From: JAUNBN01 sp036645935
Lineage (GTDB): Bacteria; Bacillota; Clostridia; Oscillospirales; Ruminococcaceae
Length of the DNA: 64,000 nt
Assembly (NCBI GenBank): GCA_036645935.1
Contig: JAVXNE010000003.1
Span: forward strand, 124,001-188,000
Direction of reading: 5' to 3'
The position numbers were made by a program, and so were the translations under genes. This document shows positions 51,945 through 61,898 of this stretch, one piece after another. The notes under the pieces were generated by a model that was given only the letters and a program-made list of their open reading frames with translations, was not told where the DNA came from and did not search any database. The stretch's first letter is position 1; the number at the start of each line of letters is the position of its first letter.

Positions 51945-54353
51945 TTATATTGACACTGTTTTAGAGACGTCTTTGGGCGGAATAGCAGGTACTTTCTCGT
52001 GAGGCTTTTCCGAAAACACGAGCGCGTTTTTAAGAACCTCTTCAACTGTAGCGACGGGGATGAGTTGCATTGTGTTCTTGACCTCGTCACTTATCTCGGC
52101 AAGATCGCAGACGTTGTCACACGGTATCAACACTGTGCCCAGCTTTTCCTTGTGAGCGGCAATCAGTTTTTCGCGCAGTCCGCCAATTGGCAGCACCTTG
52201 CCTCGAAGAGTTATCTCTCCAGTCATCGCGATTCCCTTTTTAACCGGAAGCTTGCACAGTGCAGAGACCAGCGAGACGGCGAGCGTCACACCCGCAGATG
52301 GTCCGTCTTTGGGCACTGCTCCCTCGGGCGCGTGAATGTGTATGTCGTATGCCGTGAGAAGATCCGTCGGCACTTCATAAAACTTCGGAAGTGTTCTCAC
52401 GTATGTCAACGCGAGTTTTGCAGATTCCTTCATCACATCGCCGAGGCTGCCCGTTATCTCAAGTTTGCCCGTTCCCTTGACGACGACAGTCTCAATAGGC
52501 ATGACCTCTCCCCCGATTGACGTCCAAGCGAGGCCATTCACAATGCCGATTTCGGAATCGTGCGTCGCAATCGTCCCACGAGAAATGGGCGGTCCCAGCA
52601 TCTCTCCGATGAGAGCATTGTTCACCTTGATTGACACGGCATCCCCTGCCACAATTTGCTTTGCTGCCTTGCGAATGAGCGTCGCGAGCTTGCGTTCGAG
52701 TTCTCTGACTCCGGCCTCGCGGGTATAATCGTCGATGAGAGCGTAGAGTGCCTTGTCGGAAATCGAGAATCTCTCTCTGTCAAGGCCGTGCTTTGCCACT
52801 TGCTTTTTGACGAGATGCAACTTTGCAATCTTGAACTTTTCCTCGCGCGTATAGCTGGGCAGCTCTATTATGTCCATTCTGTCCTGAAGCGGCAGCGGTA
52901 TTCCGGAGCGGTCGTTCGCCGTTGTTATAAACATAACTTTAGAGAGATCATACGGCAGATCAAGAAACAGATCTCGGAAGGTGCTGTTCTGTTCGGGATC
53001 AAGCACCTCGAGCAGCGCGGACGACGGGTCGCCGCGATAGTCGCTGCTCAACTTGTCGATTTCATCGAGCAATACAAGCGGATTTGAAACCCCCGCCTGA
53101 TCTATTGCGTTGATTATTCTACCCGGCATCGAGCCGACATAAGTGCGGCGATGTCCTCGGATTTCGCTCTCGTCTTTAATTCCACCGAGTGACATGCGAA
53201 CAAATTTGCGCTTCATGCATTCGGCAATTGAGCGCGCGATCGAGGTCTTGCCGACTCCCGGGGGTCCGACGAGACAGAGTATCTGCCCGCTTATGTCGTC
53301 GGTGAGAGAGCGCACCGCCAGATGCTCAATAATCCGCTCTTTCACCTTTTCGAGACCGTAATGATCCCGATCGAGTATCTTCTGCGCCTGCGCCAAATCA
53401 AAGCTGTCATCAGAGAATTTATTCCATGGCAGACCGACAACTGTGTCAAGATATGTCCGTATAACCGCACTCTCCTGCGAGTTGGGCGGTGTTTGAATGA
53501 GCCTTTCCACCTCTTTGCGGAGCTTCTTTTGATACTCTTCCCCAAGCGGTAGTGCCTTTATTTTGCTGCGGTATTCGTCGGCATCAGAAATCGCATCCGT
53601 CCCGTCTCCCAACTCGTTCGAAAGCACCTTGAGCTGCTCACGCAGATAGTATTCGCGCTGATTCTGGTCGATGGATTCCTGGACTTTTTCATTGATATCT
53701 TTTTCAATATCCAGCACGTTATTCTCGCGCACAAGAATACTGTGCAGCAGTTCAAGCCTCGGTATGACACCGGACTTTTCAAGAATCGCTTGCTTGTCAG
53801 TGTATTCGAGATTGAGGTTAAACGCGAGATACTCTGCTAAACGCCCGGGGTTACCGTTGGAAAATGCCGTCGATACTATATCGTCAGACAGCTTCGGATA
53901 GTGTTCTATGTAAGAATCAAGCTGTTCGCGAATAGCTCGCACAAGTGCGTCGGCCTCCTCAGCATCGCTCTCACGAAGCTGCTGGGCGGGCGCTCGCATG
54001 ACCTGTGCTGAGAGATACGCCTTGTCGTCATGCAATTCAACGAGCCGCGCACGATACTTGCAGTTGACGAGCACTTTGATAAAATTGTCGGACAGCCGAA
54101 GCACCTGCTGCACCTCCGCGACGACGCCGTACTTATACAGATCATCCCTGTGAGGCTCATCCACCGCGATGTCGCGCTGCGCCAGCAAAAACACCGGTGT
54201 TGCGGTTTTCATTGCCTCTTCAATAGCAGCAATCGAACGGCTTCTGCCCACGTCAAAATGGTTGACTGTATCGGGAAACACCACCACTCCGCGCATGGCG
54301 ACGAGGGGCAGTTCAGTTAAATTCTTTTTATTAATGCTGATTTTACTAATCAT
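51945..54353 (-). CDS. lon: ATP-dependent protease Lon
   Basis: An 802-residue Lon. The N-terminal substrate domain (LPLVAMRGVVVFPDTVNHFDV), coiled coil, AAA+ module (Walker A GPPGVGKT, Walker B VLLDEIDKL) and Ser-Lys protease domain (PKDGPSAGVT with the catalytic serine, GLREKLIAAHK with the lysine) are complete. Start at ATG 54353 after GAGGTATAAA; GTG further upstream is unlikely. It has its own promoter at 54397-54425. Confidence 0.97.
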   Translation of the reverse strand: MISKISINKKNLTELPLVAMRGVVVFPDTVNHFDVGRSRSIAAIEEAMKTATPVFLLAQRDIAVDEPHRDDLYKYGVVAEVQQVLRLSDNFIKVLVNCKYRARLVELHDDKAYLSAQVMRAPAQQLRESDAEEADALVRAIREQLDSYIEHYPKLSDDIVSTAFSNGNPGRLAEYLAFNLNLEYTDKQAILEKSGVIPRLELLHSILVRENNVLDIEKDINEKVQESIDQNQREYYLREQLKVLSNELGDGTDAISDADEYRSKIKALPLGEEYQKKLRKEVERLIQTPPNSQESAVIRTYLDTVVGLPWNKFSDDSFDLAQAQKILDRDHYGLEKVKERIIEHLAVRSLTDDISGQILCLVGPPGVGKTSIARSIAECMKRKFVRMSLGGIKDESEIRGHRRTYVGSMPGRIINAIDQAGVSNPLVLLDEIDKLSSDYRGDPSSALLEVLDPEQNSTFRDLFLDLPYDLSKVMFITTANDRSGIPLPLQDRMDIIELPSYTREEKFKIAKLHLVKKQVAKHGLDRERFSISDKALYALIDDYTREAGVRELERKLATLIRKAAKQIVAGDAVSIKVNNALIGEMLGPPISRGTIATHDSEIGIVNGLAWTSIGGEVMPIETVVVKGTGKLEITGSLGDVMKESAKLALTYVRTLPKFYEVPTDLLTAYDIHIHAPEGAVPKDGPSAGVTLAVSLVSALCKLPVKKGIAMTGEITLRGKVLPIGGLREKLIAAHKEKLGTVLIPCDNVCDLAEISDEVKNTMQLIPVATVEEVLKNALVFSEKPHEKVPAIPPKDVSKTVSI

Positions 54354-54396
54354 TTTATACCTCGTATTTCGATCTTTGGGGACACTTTCAGACACC

Positions 54397-54425
54397 AGTA
54401 TAATTTAAGAATATGAATAATTCAA
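54397..54425 (-). promoter_or_regulatory. Promoter of lon-engB-lysA
   Basis: Minus-strand TTGAAT (54420-54425), 17-base spacer, TATACT (54397-54402). The start would be near 54390, giving a leader of about 37 nt. No heat-shock CtsR or CIRCE repeat was seen. Confidence 0.75.
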
Positions 54426-54537
54426 CAAGAGGTGAAATGTTACAAAAACTCTGTCATTTCGACACAAAGCAGCGAAGAACATTGCCGCAGTAACGAAACG
54501 ACAGAGGTATTGCCTTAGAATACGATGTCTTAAATTG

Positions 54538-55794
54538 TCAGATGAGCACCAATTCGGGGGCGCTGCCCTCGACACACTTTTCATCGACACTTATCTTGGC
54601 GATGTCGGTGCGTGAGCTCACGTCGTACATGATGGGGATGAGGAAGTTTTCCATTATCGCGCGAAGTCCGCGCGCTCCGCTCTTGCGTTCAACCGCTTTG
54701 CGTGCGATGGCGCGCAAGGCTTCATCGGTGAACTCGAGCGAGATGTTATCCATCTCCATCAAACGTTTGTATTGCTTGATGAGCGAGTTTTTAGGTTCGA
54801 CAAGGATTCTGACGAGCATATCCTCATCGAGCGGTTCGAGCACAGATATTACGGGAATTCTGCCGACAAGCTCCGGTATCAGCCCGTATTTCACAAGGTC
54901 ATGACCCGTCACCTGCTTGATGACATTCTCCGATGCAGAGCTGCTTCTGTCAGCAATAGACGCGCCGAATCCAAGCGAGGAGCGCGCGACGCGCTGTTCG
55001 ATTATTTTGTCAATCCCGTCGAATGCTCCGCCGCATATGAACAGTATATTCGTCGTGTCAATCTGAATGAACTGCTGTTGCGGATGCTTGCGTCCGCCTC
55101 CGGGAGGAACATTTGAAACCGTGCCTTCAATTATTTTCAGCAGCGCCTGCTGCACTCCCTCGCCGCCGACATCGCGGGTGATTGAAGGATTCTCACTCTT
55201 GCGCGTTATCTTGTCGAGCTCGTCGATATAGATTATGCCGCGCTGTGCGCGTTCAATGTCAAAATCCGCAGCCTGAACCAGCTTGAGGAGAATATTCTCG
55301 ACATCCTCACCCACATAGCCAGCCTCAGTCAGCGTCGTGGCGTCCGCTATTGCGAACGGGACGTCGAGCGCCTTTGCGAGAGTTTGAGCAAGATAGGTTT
55401 TTCCAACACCGGACGGACCGAGCAGCAATATGTTGCTCTTTTGCAATTCGACGTCGTTGACGTCGTTGTTGGCAATTCTCTTATAGTGGTTGTAAACCGC
55501 AACCGATAGGACAATTTTAGCATTCTGCTGTCCTATCACGTATTTGTCGAGAATATTGCAAATTTCCTGGGGCTTGGGAAGCGCTTTTTCCGAACATTCA
55601 CCTGCGCCCACAGATCTCGTCGAGCCTTTCTTTGCGTGTACTCCTGAATTGCCCTCATTGTCCAGCAGCGAATAGCAAAGCAAAACGCACTCATTGCATA
55701 TATAGGTATTTGGGCCAACGAGCATACGCTCCACCTCGTCCTGTGTTTTGCCGCAGAACGAGCATTTCATTGTCTTTCGGTTGTTTGTGGCCAT
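54538..55794 (-). CDS. clpX: ATP-dependent Clp protease ATPase subunit ClpX
   Basis: A 418-residue unfoldase. The N-terminal zinc-binding domain has C11, C14, C33 and C36. Walker A is GPSGVGKT and Walker B IIYIDELDK. The C-terminal part carries the usual sensor 2 SGARGLRAIME. GGAGGCAGC precedes the ATG. Last gene of tig-clpP-clpX, feeding substrates to ClpP. Confidence 0.97.
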   Translation of the reverse strand: MATNNRKTMKCSFCGKTQDEVERMLVGPNTYICNECVLLCYSLLDNEGNSGVHAKKGSTRSVGAGECSEKALPKPQEICNILDKYVIGQQNAKIVLSVAVYNHYKRIANNDVNDVELQKSNILLLGPSGVGKTYLAQTLAKALDVPFAIADATTLTEAGYVGEDVENILLKLVQAADFDIERAQRGIIYIDELDKITRKSENPSITRDVGGEGVQQALLKIIEGTVSNVPPGGGRKHPQQQFIQIDTTNILFICGGAFDGIDKIIEQRVARSSLGFGASIADRSSSASENVIKQVTGHDLVKYGLIPELVGRIPVISVLEPLDEDMLVRILVEPKNSLIKQYKRLMEMDNISLEFTDEALRAIARKAVERKSGARGLRAIMENFLIPIMYDVSSRTDIAKISVDEKCVEGSAPELVLI

Positions 55795-55807
55795 GCTGCC
55801 TCCGGAC

Positions 55808-56389
55808 TTATCTTTTTATGAAAACCTCGTCTACTATGCCGTATTCCGCAGCTTCCTGTGCAGTCAAGAAATTGTCCCGATCGGTGTCCTTTTCAATGAC
55901 TTCAAGCGGCTGCCCTGTCATTTCCGAAAGCAGTGAATTCATCTTGGACTTAATCGTGACAAGACGCGCCGCGTGTATCTTGACGTCAGACACCTGCCCT
56001 TGCATACCTCCAAGCGGCTGATGAATCATGATCTCGCTGTTGGGGAGCGCGTAACGCTTGCCTTTTTGTCCCGCTGCGAGCAGGAATGCCGCCATTGAAG
56101 CCGCCATTCCGATCGCTATGGTCGACACATCACATTTAATGTAGTTCATGGTGTCGAAAATCGCCATTCCAGACGTTATTGATCCGCCTGGGCTGTTGAT
56201 GTAAAGGCTGATATCCTTTGTCTGATCCTGTCCCTCGAGGTAGAGCAGCTGTGCGACAACAAGGCTCGCTGTCACGTCGTTAATTTCCTCCGAGAGCATT
56301 ACTATTCTGTCGTTGAGCAGCCGCGAAAATATGTCGTAAGACCGCTCGCCGCGGTTAGTCTGCTCGATTACCATCGGTACTAAACTCAT
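55808..56389 (-). CDS. clpP: ATP-dependent Clp protease proteolytic subunit
   Basis: A 193-residue serine protease. The catalytic triad is S98 (GMAASMAA), H123 (MIHQPLGG) and D172 (DTDRDNF). The N-terminus MSLVPMVIEQTNRGERSYDI is typical. Start at ATG 56389 after CGGAGGCGTAAAA. It lies 13 bases after tig and 13 before clpX. Confidence 0.97.
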   Translation of the reverse strand: MSLVPMVIEQTNRGERSYDIFSRLLNDRIVMLSEEINDVTASLVVAQLLYLEGQDQTKDISLYINSPGGSITSGMAIFDTMNYIKCDVSTIAIGMAASMAAFLLAAGQKGKRYALPNSEIMIHQPLGGMQGQVSDVKIHAARLVTIKSKMNSLLSEMTGQPLEVIEKDTDRDNFLTAQEAAEYGIVDEVFIKR

Positions 56390-56402
56390 TTTTACGCCTC
56401 CG

Positions 56403-57779
56403 TTATTCGGCGGCTCCCTCGTCGGGTTTGTCGTCCGCCGTCTTTTTTGTTGACTTCTTTTTAGGCTTATCCTCGGTCTTGTCCTTTGACACGACCTTGT
56501 CGGTAACCCTGGCGGTACTGCGGACAAGGTCAAGCGCACGCGTGGCCTTCAGATTTTCAGCAAGTTCCTTGCGGGGAATTGCCTCGCGGATTTTCTCGAT
56601 GTCCATCTCATAGTCGTCAGCGTACTTTTTGAGCTCCGCCTCAATATCCTCATCGGTTATCACAAAGTTCTCAGCGCGGATGATGGCTTCAAGTGCGAGT
56701 CTACTGCGGACATTTTTCGCAGCATTGTCACGCATCTCTTCTTTCATGGAGTCTATCGTGGAGTTTGTCATCTTGAAATAGTTCTCAAGCTCCATTCCCT
56801 GTGAACGAAGACGCTGAGCGAAATCGTTTATCATCTGCACGATCTGCTCTTCGATCATCACGTGAGGCACTTCTCCCTCAAGATTTTCAATGATCTCTTC
56901 GAGCAGTGAGTTTTCCAGCTCCGAATCGGAACGACGCTCATTTGATTTTGCAAGTTTCCCTTTAATGCTATCAGTGAGCTCTTTCAGCGTGTCAAACTCG
57001 CTTGCATCCTTGGCAAACTCGTCGTCCAGCTCGGGCATTTCCTTAATTCGAAGCTCGTGTAACTTAATCTTAAAGACAGCCTCCTTGCCAGCGAGCTGCT
57101 CTGAACCATATTCCTCGGGAAAGCGCACGTTAATCTCGAATTCATCCCCGACATTGTGTCCGACTATCTGCTCTTCAAATCCGTCGATAAACTGTCCTGA
57201 GCCCAGGGTGAGATTAAAGTTGTCTCCCTTTCCGCCCTCAAAAGCCGTTCCATTGACAAACCCCTCAAAATCTATAACGGCAATATCCCCATTCTGTGCA
57301 GGGCGGTTTTCAACGGTAATCATTCTTGACTGCTTTTCGCGCAGCAATCCCAACTCTCGGTCAATGTCAGCCTGCTCAACATTATAGACATTTCTCTCTG
57401 CGCTTAATCCCTTATACTTTTTCACGACAAGCTCAGGGCGAAGCAGACACACGAATTTGGCAACAACACCCTTTTCGCGGCTCATTTCGGTGACGTCCAC
57501 TTCGGGTCTGTCGATAATTTGAATATCGGCCTCCTCCACCGCTTTCTCAAACTCATCCGGCAGCAACTCATTCAGCGCATCCTCAAAGAAAAAGCTGTCG
57601 CCGTACATGCGCTCAATAATGGAGCGCGGTGCCTTGCCTTTGCGGAATCCCTGTATGTTAATCTTTTTGTTCTCGCGTCTGTATACTTTTTCTATAGCGT
57701 CGGCAAACGCTTTGGGATCAATTGCAACGGTCAGCTCGTATTTTCCGTCCTCTTTTTTGCTGTGCTCAGTAAGTGACAT
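56403..57779 (-). CDS. tig: Trigger factor
   Basis: A 458-residue ribosome-bound chaperone. The ribosome-binding loop region GFRKGKAPRSIIERMYG is in the N-terminal domain, a PPIase domain follows (about 150-245, GDIAVIDFEGFVNGTAFEGG) and the helical C-terminal domain. A Lys-rich low-complexity tail (KKKSTKKTADDKPDEGAAE) is an extension beyond the usual end. TTGGAGGATACACA precedes the ATG. First gene of the operon. Confidence 0.96.
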   Translation of the reverse strand: MSLTEHSKKEDGKYELTVAIDPKAFADAIEKVYRRENKKINIQGFRKGKAPRSIIERMYGDSFFFEDALNELLPDEFEKAVEEADIQIIDRPEVDVTEMSREKGVVAKFVCLLRPELVVKKYKGLSAERNVYNVEQADIDRELGLLREKQSRMITVENRPAQNGDIAVIDFEGFVNGTAFEGGKGDNFNLTLGSGQFIDGFEEQIVGHNVGDEFEINVRFPEEYGSEQLAGKEAVFKIKLHELRIKEMPELDDEFAKDASEFDTLKELTDSIKGKLAKSNERRSDSELENSLLEEIIENLEGEVPHVMIEEQIVQMINDFAQRLRSQGMELENYFKMTNSTIDSMKEEMRDNAAKNVRSRLALEAIIRAENFVITDEDIEAELKKYADDYEMDIEKIREAIPRKELAENLKATRALDLVRSTARVTDKVVSKDKTEDKPKKKSTKKTADDKPDEGAAE

Positions 57780-57810
57780 TGTGTATCCTCCAAGATTTCA
57801 AATCCAAAAT

Positions 57811-57819
57811 ATTATAACA
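57811..57819 (-). promoter_or_regulatory. Extended -10 promoter of tig-clpP-clpX
   Basis: Minus-strand TGTTATAAT, an extended -10 element (TATAAT at 57811-57816). A clear -35 box is not seen at the normal distance. Confidence 0.5.
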
Positions 57820-57910
57820 CAAGGCTCATGTAAAAGCCATAATGTATTCTCCGTACCCGCAAAATTAATTGTTAATCAAAACACGACAACCGTCTTTATG
57901 ATTCGGTATA

Positions 57911-58597
57911 TCAGTTTATCGCAATCGGCTTAAATGCAAGAAAATCCGCTGATATGAGCGAAAAATCAATCCCGCGGTATCTTCCGTTAAATGCGCTCCC
58001 TATGCTCGCGCCGTGAACGTGGCCGTAATAGCAGCGCCGCACGCCATAACTCTCGAGCATGTCCACAATCTCATCAACCCGAACTCCGCCGAAAATCGGA
58101 GGGTAGTGCAGGAACGCGACGCGCTCAAGTTCGCTGTCAGGGAAACGGCTAAGCGAGCTTTCCAACCTTCCGAGTTCGCGCAAAAAAACCTTGTCTTTCT
58201 GCTCGGCACGCTTGTCATAAAACCAGCTTCTCGTGCCGCATATGACAAGATTCTCAACTTCATAGGCATCGTTGAGCAAAAAATCGATCTTGTCAAGAGC
58301 ATTTTCTGCCGTCCACGCTTCGAGCTTCGCGCGGGTTGACCACCAGTAGTCATGGTTGCCCTTGAGTATTATCTTGTGTCCGGGCAACCCGTTCAGTGCG
58401 CGAAAATCCGGCAACGCCTCTTCCAATGTCATCGCCCAAGATATGTCTCCCGCTATAATGACGGTGTCAGCGTCTCTCACCGCCGAGCGCCAATTTTTGA
58501 ACAGTCTTTCGTCATAATTCTCCCAGCCCGCAAACACGTCCATGGGCTTCTCGCAGCCCAGCGACAGATGCGGATCGGCAATGGCAAAAACAGACAT
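57911..58597 (-). CDS. Metallophosphoesterase
   Basis: A 228-residue calcineurin-like phosphoesterase. Metal ligands are visible in AIADPHL (D8, H10), IAGDISW, LKGNHDYWW and YYGHVHGAS. These are the five blocks of the fold. Start at ATG 58597 after GAGGTTTAT; the longer frame upstream lies in the M19 gene. Substrate unknown; it is the last gene of the lepB-to-M19 run. Confidence 0.88.
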   Translation of the reverse strand: MSVFAIADPHLSLGCEKPMDVFAGWENYDERLFKNWRSAVRDADTVIIAGDISWAMTLEEALPDFRALNGLPGHKIILKGNHDYWWSTRAKLEAWTAENALDKIDFLLNDAYEVENLVICGTRSWFYDKRAEQKDKVFLRELGRLESSLSRFPDSELERVAFLHYPPIFGGVRVDEIVDMLESYGVRRCYYGHVHGASIGSAFNGRYRGIDFSLISADFLAFKPIAIN

Positions 58598-58604
58598 ATA
58601 AACC

Positions 58605-59528
58605 TCATTGCATGAGCGCGGCGAAAAACTCCCGCGCGTTATAGTAAAACACCCTCTGCGCTGTGCGCTCTCCAAACTCGAGCGAAAAGCTCTCAAACAG
58701 CGACGGAATAAAGGCAAGATCGGGACAAAATTCGGGCATCACAGCGCCGTCAAAATCGCTTCCAATGCAGACCGAGCGCTCGCCACCCAGAGTGAGCATC
58801 TTGTATGAGTGGCGCATAAAATCTGAAAGTTTTGCGTCTCCGTCGCTCTTCAGAAACTCTTTGTAAAGATTCAAACCGACGATGCCTCCCCTGCGCGCTA
58901 TCTCACAAAAGTGCTCGTCTGTAAGGTTACGGCGATGACCGCACACCGACCGCAGATTTGAATGAGTTGCGATAATTGGTGCTTCGGTGTGGCACAGCAC
59001 ATCGTCGACGCCCTCGTCCGAAAGATGGGACACATCGGGAGCAATGCACAGCTCGTTCATCGCATCGACAAGCTCTATCCCGGAGCGCTTCAGTTTTCCG
59101 CCCTCTCCGCTTCCAACTGCGAACTCATTCTCGCCGTTCCACGTGATGGTTATTGCCCTGACGCCGTCTTGTGCAACTTCAGGCAGCCTCTCAAGCTTTC
59201 CCGCAAGCGCCGCCGCGTTTTCAATGGCAAGAATTCCTGCACAGCGTCCTTTTTCAAGCGCATCCCGCACAGCTGTCTCTGCAGAACAGAGCGCAAGCAT
59301 CTCGGGATGCTCTTTTTCAAAAGATTTTATATAACTGACACGCCTGCGATATTCCTGCCACGCGGCCTCACCTCTGACGTTGTCATCTATAAAAATCGCA
59401 AAAATCTGGCACCAGTTGTCAATCTTACCGCGCTTGCTGAAAGAGAGCTGAACGCTGTCGTCTGTCGGTGACGCTCCCGTTTTCGCACAGTGTACAAAGG
59501 TATCGCAGTGCAGATCAAAATAGTCCAT
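58605..59528 (-). CDS. M19 family membrane dipeptidase-like protein
   Basis: A 307-residue renal-dipeptidase-like zinc enzyme. The metal motif HCDT (H7, D9), the ATHSNLRSVCGHRRNL segment and CIGSDFDG are family marks. It hydrolyses dipeptides, including those with D-residues. Start at ATG 59528 after AAAGGAAAACT. No signal peptide, so it is probably cytoplasmic. Seven bases separate it from the phosphoesterase. Confidence 0.9.
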   Translation of the reverse strand: MDYFDLHCDTFVHCAKTGASPTDDSVQLSFSKRGKIDNWCQIFAIFIDDNVRGEAAWQEYRRRVSYIKSFEKEHPEMLALCSAETAVRDALEKGRCAGILAIENAAALAGKLERLPEVAQDGVRAITITWNGENEFAVGSGEGGKLKRSGIELVDAMNELCIAPDVSHLSDEGVDDVLCHTEAPIIATHSNLRSVCGHRRNLTDEHFCEIARRGGIVGLNLYKEFLKSDGDAKLSDFMRHSYKMLTLGGERSVCIGSDFDGAVMPEFCPDLAFIPSLFESFSLEFGERTAQRVFYYNAREFFAALMQ

Positions 59529-59544
59529 AGTTTTCCTTTGCGCC

Positions 59545-59904
59545 TTAAAAGGCGTTTTCAATATAATTGACAACACGAAATTCCCGTCCGTCACGCTCCA
59601 CGATCACAACATCAAAACGCGGCTGCAGATTGCTCGGGTTTTGGCTGAGGTAAAGCTCTGCCGTCACTGTAAGGCGGCTTTGTTTTCGCAAATCAACAGC
59701 CTCCTCTCCTGACACCAAAGCATTTTTCGCGCGAGTTTTGACCTCAACAAAGGCGATGAACGACGCGTTTTCGGCAATTATGTCTATCTCACCAAAACGA
59801 CATTTAAAGTTTCTTGCCAAAATAGCCCAGCCGCGCATTCTAAGATACAGCTCAGCGGTGTGCTCGCCCATCGCCCCTGTGTCAAGCTCAAACCGCTGTT
59901 GCAT
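59545..59904 (-). CDS. yraN: YraN family endonuclease-like protein (UPF0102)
   Basis: A 119-residue protein with the restriction-endonuclease-like core: GEHTAELYLRMRGWAILARNF, CRFGEIDIIAE and FVEVKTRA (D...ExK type). The family usually sits next to rnhB, as here, and its role is unclear. It lies two bases after rnhB. Confidence 0.92.
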   Translation of the reverse strand: MQQRFELDTGAMGEHTAELYLRMRGWAILARNFKCRFGEIDIIAENASFIAFVEVKTRAKNALVSGEEAVDLRKQSRLTVTAELYLSQNPSNLQPRFDVVIVERDGREFRVVNYIENAF

Positions 59905-59906
59905 AT

Positions 59907-60515
59907 CTATACCCTGCCTTTCAAAAAGCTGAGACGGTGGTATTCGGTGATTCCGAACTGATCAATTGCCGCATAATGAGCCTTTGTGGGGTAACCCTTG
60001 TGCTGTGCGAAGCCATATTGTGGCAATCGAACATCAAGCTCGCGCATAAAACGATCGCGCTCAACCTTGGCAATTATCGAGGCCGCCGCAATGCTGGCCG
60101 ACACCGCGTCGCCATGTACTACACAGCGCGTCTCAATCTTGCCGCAATCGGGTGCACGGTTGCCATCCGCGAGCACAAGCGAGGGAGCGGCTTTCAGTTT
60201 CTCAACCGCGCGGCTCATGCCGAGCATCGAAGCCCACAAAATATTTATCTCGTCGATAACTCGGTTGTCAATAAACACAAAGGAAAAAAACAGGCATCGA
60301 GATTTTATCTCATCGCACAATTTCTCTCTGCGTTTTTCGGTGACCTTTTTGCTGTCGTTGAGCCATTCAAACCGATCTCCCGCCCGCAAAATGACCGCCG
60401 CACAGGAAACTGGACCTGCCAGCGGGCCACGTCCCGCTTCGTCTGTTCCGCAAACAAGATCTCCGAACTGCGTGCGCAGTTCATCGTCGTAATCATACAG
60501 CGCCTCATAAATCAT
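59907..60515 (-). CDS. rnhB: Ribonuclease HII
   Basis: A 202-residue RNase HII that removes RNA from RNA-DNA hybrids. The catalytic D-E-D-D set begins in GTDEAGRGPLAGPV; SASIAAASIIAKVERD is also typical. The start overlaps the rbgA stop (ATGA). Confidence 0.95.
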   Translation of the reverse strand: MIYEALYDYDDELRTQFGDLVCGTDEAGRGPLAGPVSCAAVILRAGDRFEWLNDSKKVTEKRREKLCDEIKSRCLFFSFVFIDNRVIDEINILWASMLGMSRAVEKLKAAPSLVLADGNRAPDCGKIETRCVVHGDAVSASIAAASIIAKVERDRFMRELDVRLPQYGFAQHKGYPTKAHYAAIDQFGITEYHRLSFLKGRV

Positions 60516-61372
60516 CGTGGAGCCTCTTCGAAAGTGATGTTTCCCAATTTACCGGCTCGCAGCTCATCCAAAACCATTGCGGCAGCGCGTTCGGTGTCGG
60601 GAATTCCGCCCGGCATAAGCATTCCACGGTGGCGTGCTATCTCAGAGAGCAGTTCAAAATTGTCCTGATCGAGATCCGAATCGTCCAATTTGTAACGTGA
60701 TTTCAGCATTTCGGAATAATCTCTTTTGAGAAGTCCGAGCAGGCAGGCAGATATTTCCTGTCCGTCAAGAACCCCGTCCTTTATCGCACCCGTAAACGCA
60801 AGCAGCAGTGCCCCGTTTTGGTTTTCAAGCTTTTTCCACAGAACGCCGGGCATATCAAGAAGCTCTATTCGCGGCAGCGATATCCATTGCTTGCCGCGCG
60901 TAACGCCGGGGCGATCTTCCGCTTTCGCGCGTGTCGAACCGGCAAGCGCATTTATGAAGGTGGACTTTCCTACATTCGGAACTCCGATCACCATTGCTGC
61001 CGGTTTTGCAAGCCGCTTTTTTCCGCTGATCGCATCTTTGTTTGTGAGCAACGCCAGCGCTGCGTCCACTGCTTTCATAGGGCCTCTTTTGTCGCGTGAT
61101 GACAGAGACAGCGCACCGTAACCGCGATCGCGGTAGAAGCTCTCCCAAGCTTTTGTAGCTCGCTCGTCCGCAAGGTCGGATTTGTTGAGAACGAGCAGCC
61201 TCGGCTTGTTTGCCGTAGCGCTCGCAAGTTGCGGATTTTTGCTCGAGAGCGGTATGCGAGCATCGAGCAGTTCAATCAATATATCAACGTGACGAAGCTC
61301 CGATTCGATGAGCCTGAACGTTTTTGTCATGTGTCCGGGAAACCAGTGAATATTTGAAAATTCAGCATTCAT
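60512..61372 (-). CDS. rbgA: Ribosome biogenesis GTPase RbgA (YlqF)
   Basis: A 286-residue GTPase with circularly permuted motifs: G4 LNKSDL comes before G1 GVPNVGKST and G3 DMPG. The start IHWFPGHMTKT and the DILIELLDARIP segment are hallmarks. It acts in late 50S assembly. Start at ATG 61372, one base after the lepB stop; the ribosome binding site is weak. lepB-rbgA-rnhB order matches other Firmicutes. Confidence 0.95.
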   Translation of the reverse strand: MNAEFSNIHWFPGHMTKTFRLIESELRHVDILIELLDARIPLSSKNPQLASATANKPRLLVLNKSDLADERATKAWESFYRDRGYGALSLSSRDKRGPMKAVDAALALLTNKDAISGKKRLAKPAAMVIGVPNVGKSTFINALAGSTRAKAEDRPGVTRGKQWISLPRIELLDMPGVLWKKLENQNGALLLAFTGAIKDGVLDGQEISACLLGLLKRDYSEMLKSRYKLDDSDLDQDNFELLSEIARHRGMLMPGGIPDTERAAAMVLDELRAGKLGNITFEEAPR

Positions 61373-61373
61373 A

Positions 61374-61892
61374 TTATTTACCGAAAACCAACACTTCTTT
61401 GCCGACAACGCTGCGCGTGTCCACAAACCCGAGTGCACCAAAGCGACTGTCGAGCGACACGCTGCGATTATCACCCATAACGAAGATGCATCCTTTTGGA
61501 ACTATACATGGATATTTGACATCTCCTCGAAGATTGTCCGAGCCCGCTGACACGACATCTGGGAACGGTTCCCCGTCCACCATCACCGCACCTGTCACGC
61601 GGTCAACATCCACAGTCTCTCCCTCCGTTGCGATCACTCTTTTGATAAGCGGCTCTCCGAGCGAGTTGTTGTCGTCGATTATCACAACATCTCCCTGCCG
61701 TGGCTGATAAAACAGACCGTACGCGATGACATAATCCCCTGTTTTAAACTGCGGCTGCATCGAGCTGCCCTGCACTGTATAGGTCTTCAGCACAAATGTG
61801 AACAGGATCAGCACAAGTGAAAGCGAAAAGACAATCGAGTCCAGCCACTCAAATACCGTGTATGCGATTTTGACGTTTCTTGTATTTTTCAT
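61374..61892 (-). CDS. lepB: Signal peptidase I
   Basis: A 172-residue membrane protease that cleaves secretory signal peptides. One helix (residues 16-37) is followed by the catalytic serine S44 (GSSMQP) and lysine K84 (PLIKRV), then FVMGDNRSVSLDSR. ATG 61892 has no Shine-Dalgarno; TATAAT lies just six bases upstream, so the transcript may start at the ATG itself. A GTG at 61928 in frame is a weaker alternative. Confidence 0.92.
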   Translation of the reverse strand: MKNTRNVKIAYTVFEWLDSIVFSLSLVLILFTFVLKTYTVQGSSMQPQFKTGDYVIAYGLFYQPRQGDVVIIDDNNSLGEPLIKRVIATEGETVDVDRVTGAVMVDGEPFPDVVSAGSDNLRGDVKYPCIVPKGCIFVMGDNRSVSLDSRFGALGFVDTRSVVGKEVLVFGK

Positions 61893-61898
61893 GTTTTC

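Noticed and set aside
54426..54537. CtsR or CIRCE heat-shock operator before lon
   Set aside because: No direct GGTCAAA-type heptad repeat or CIRCE inverted repeat was found.
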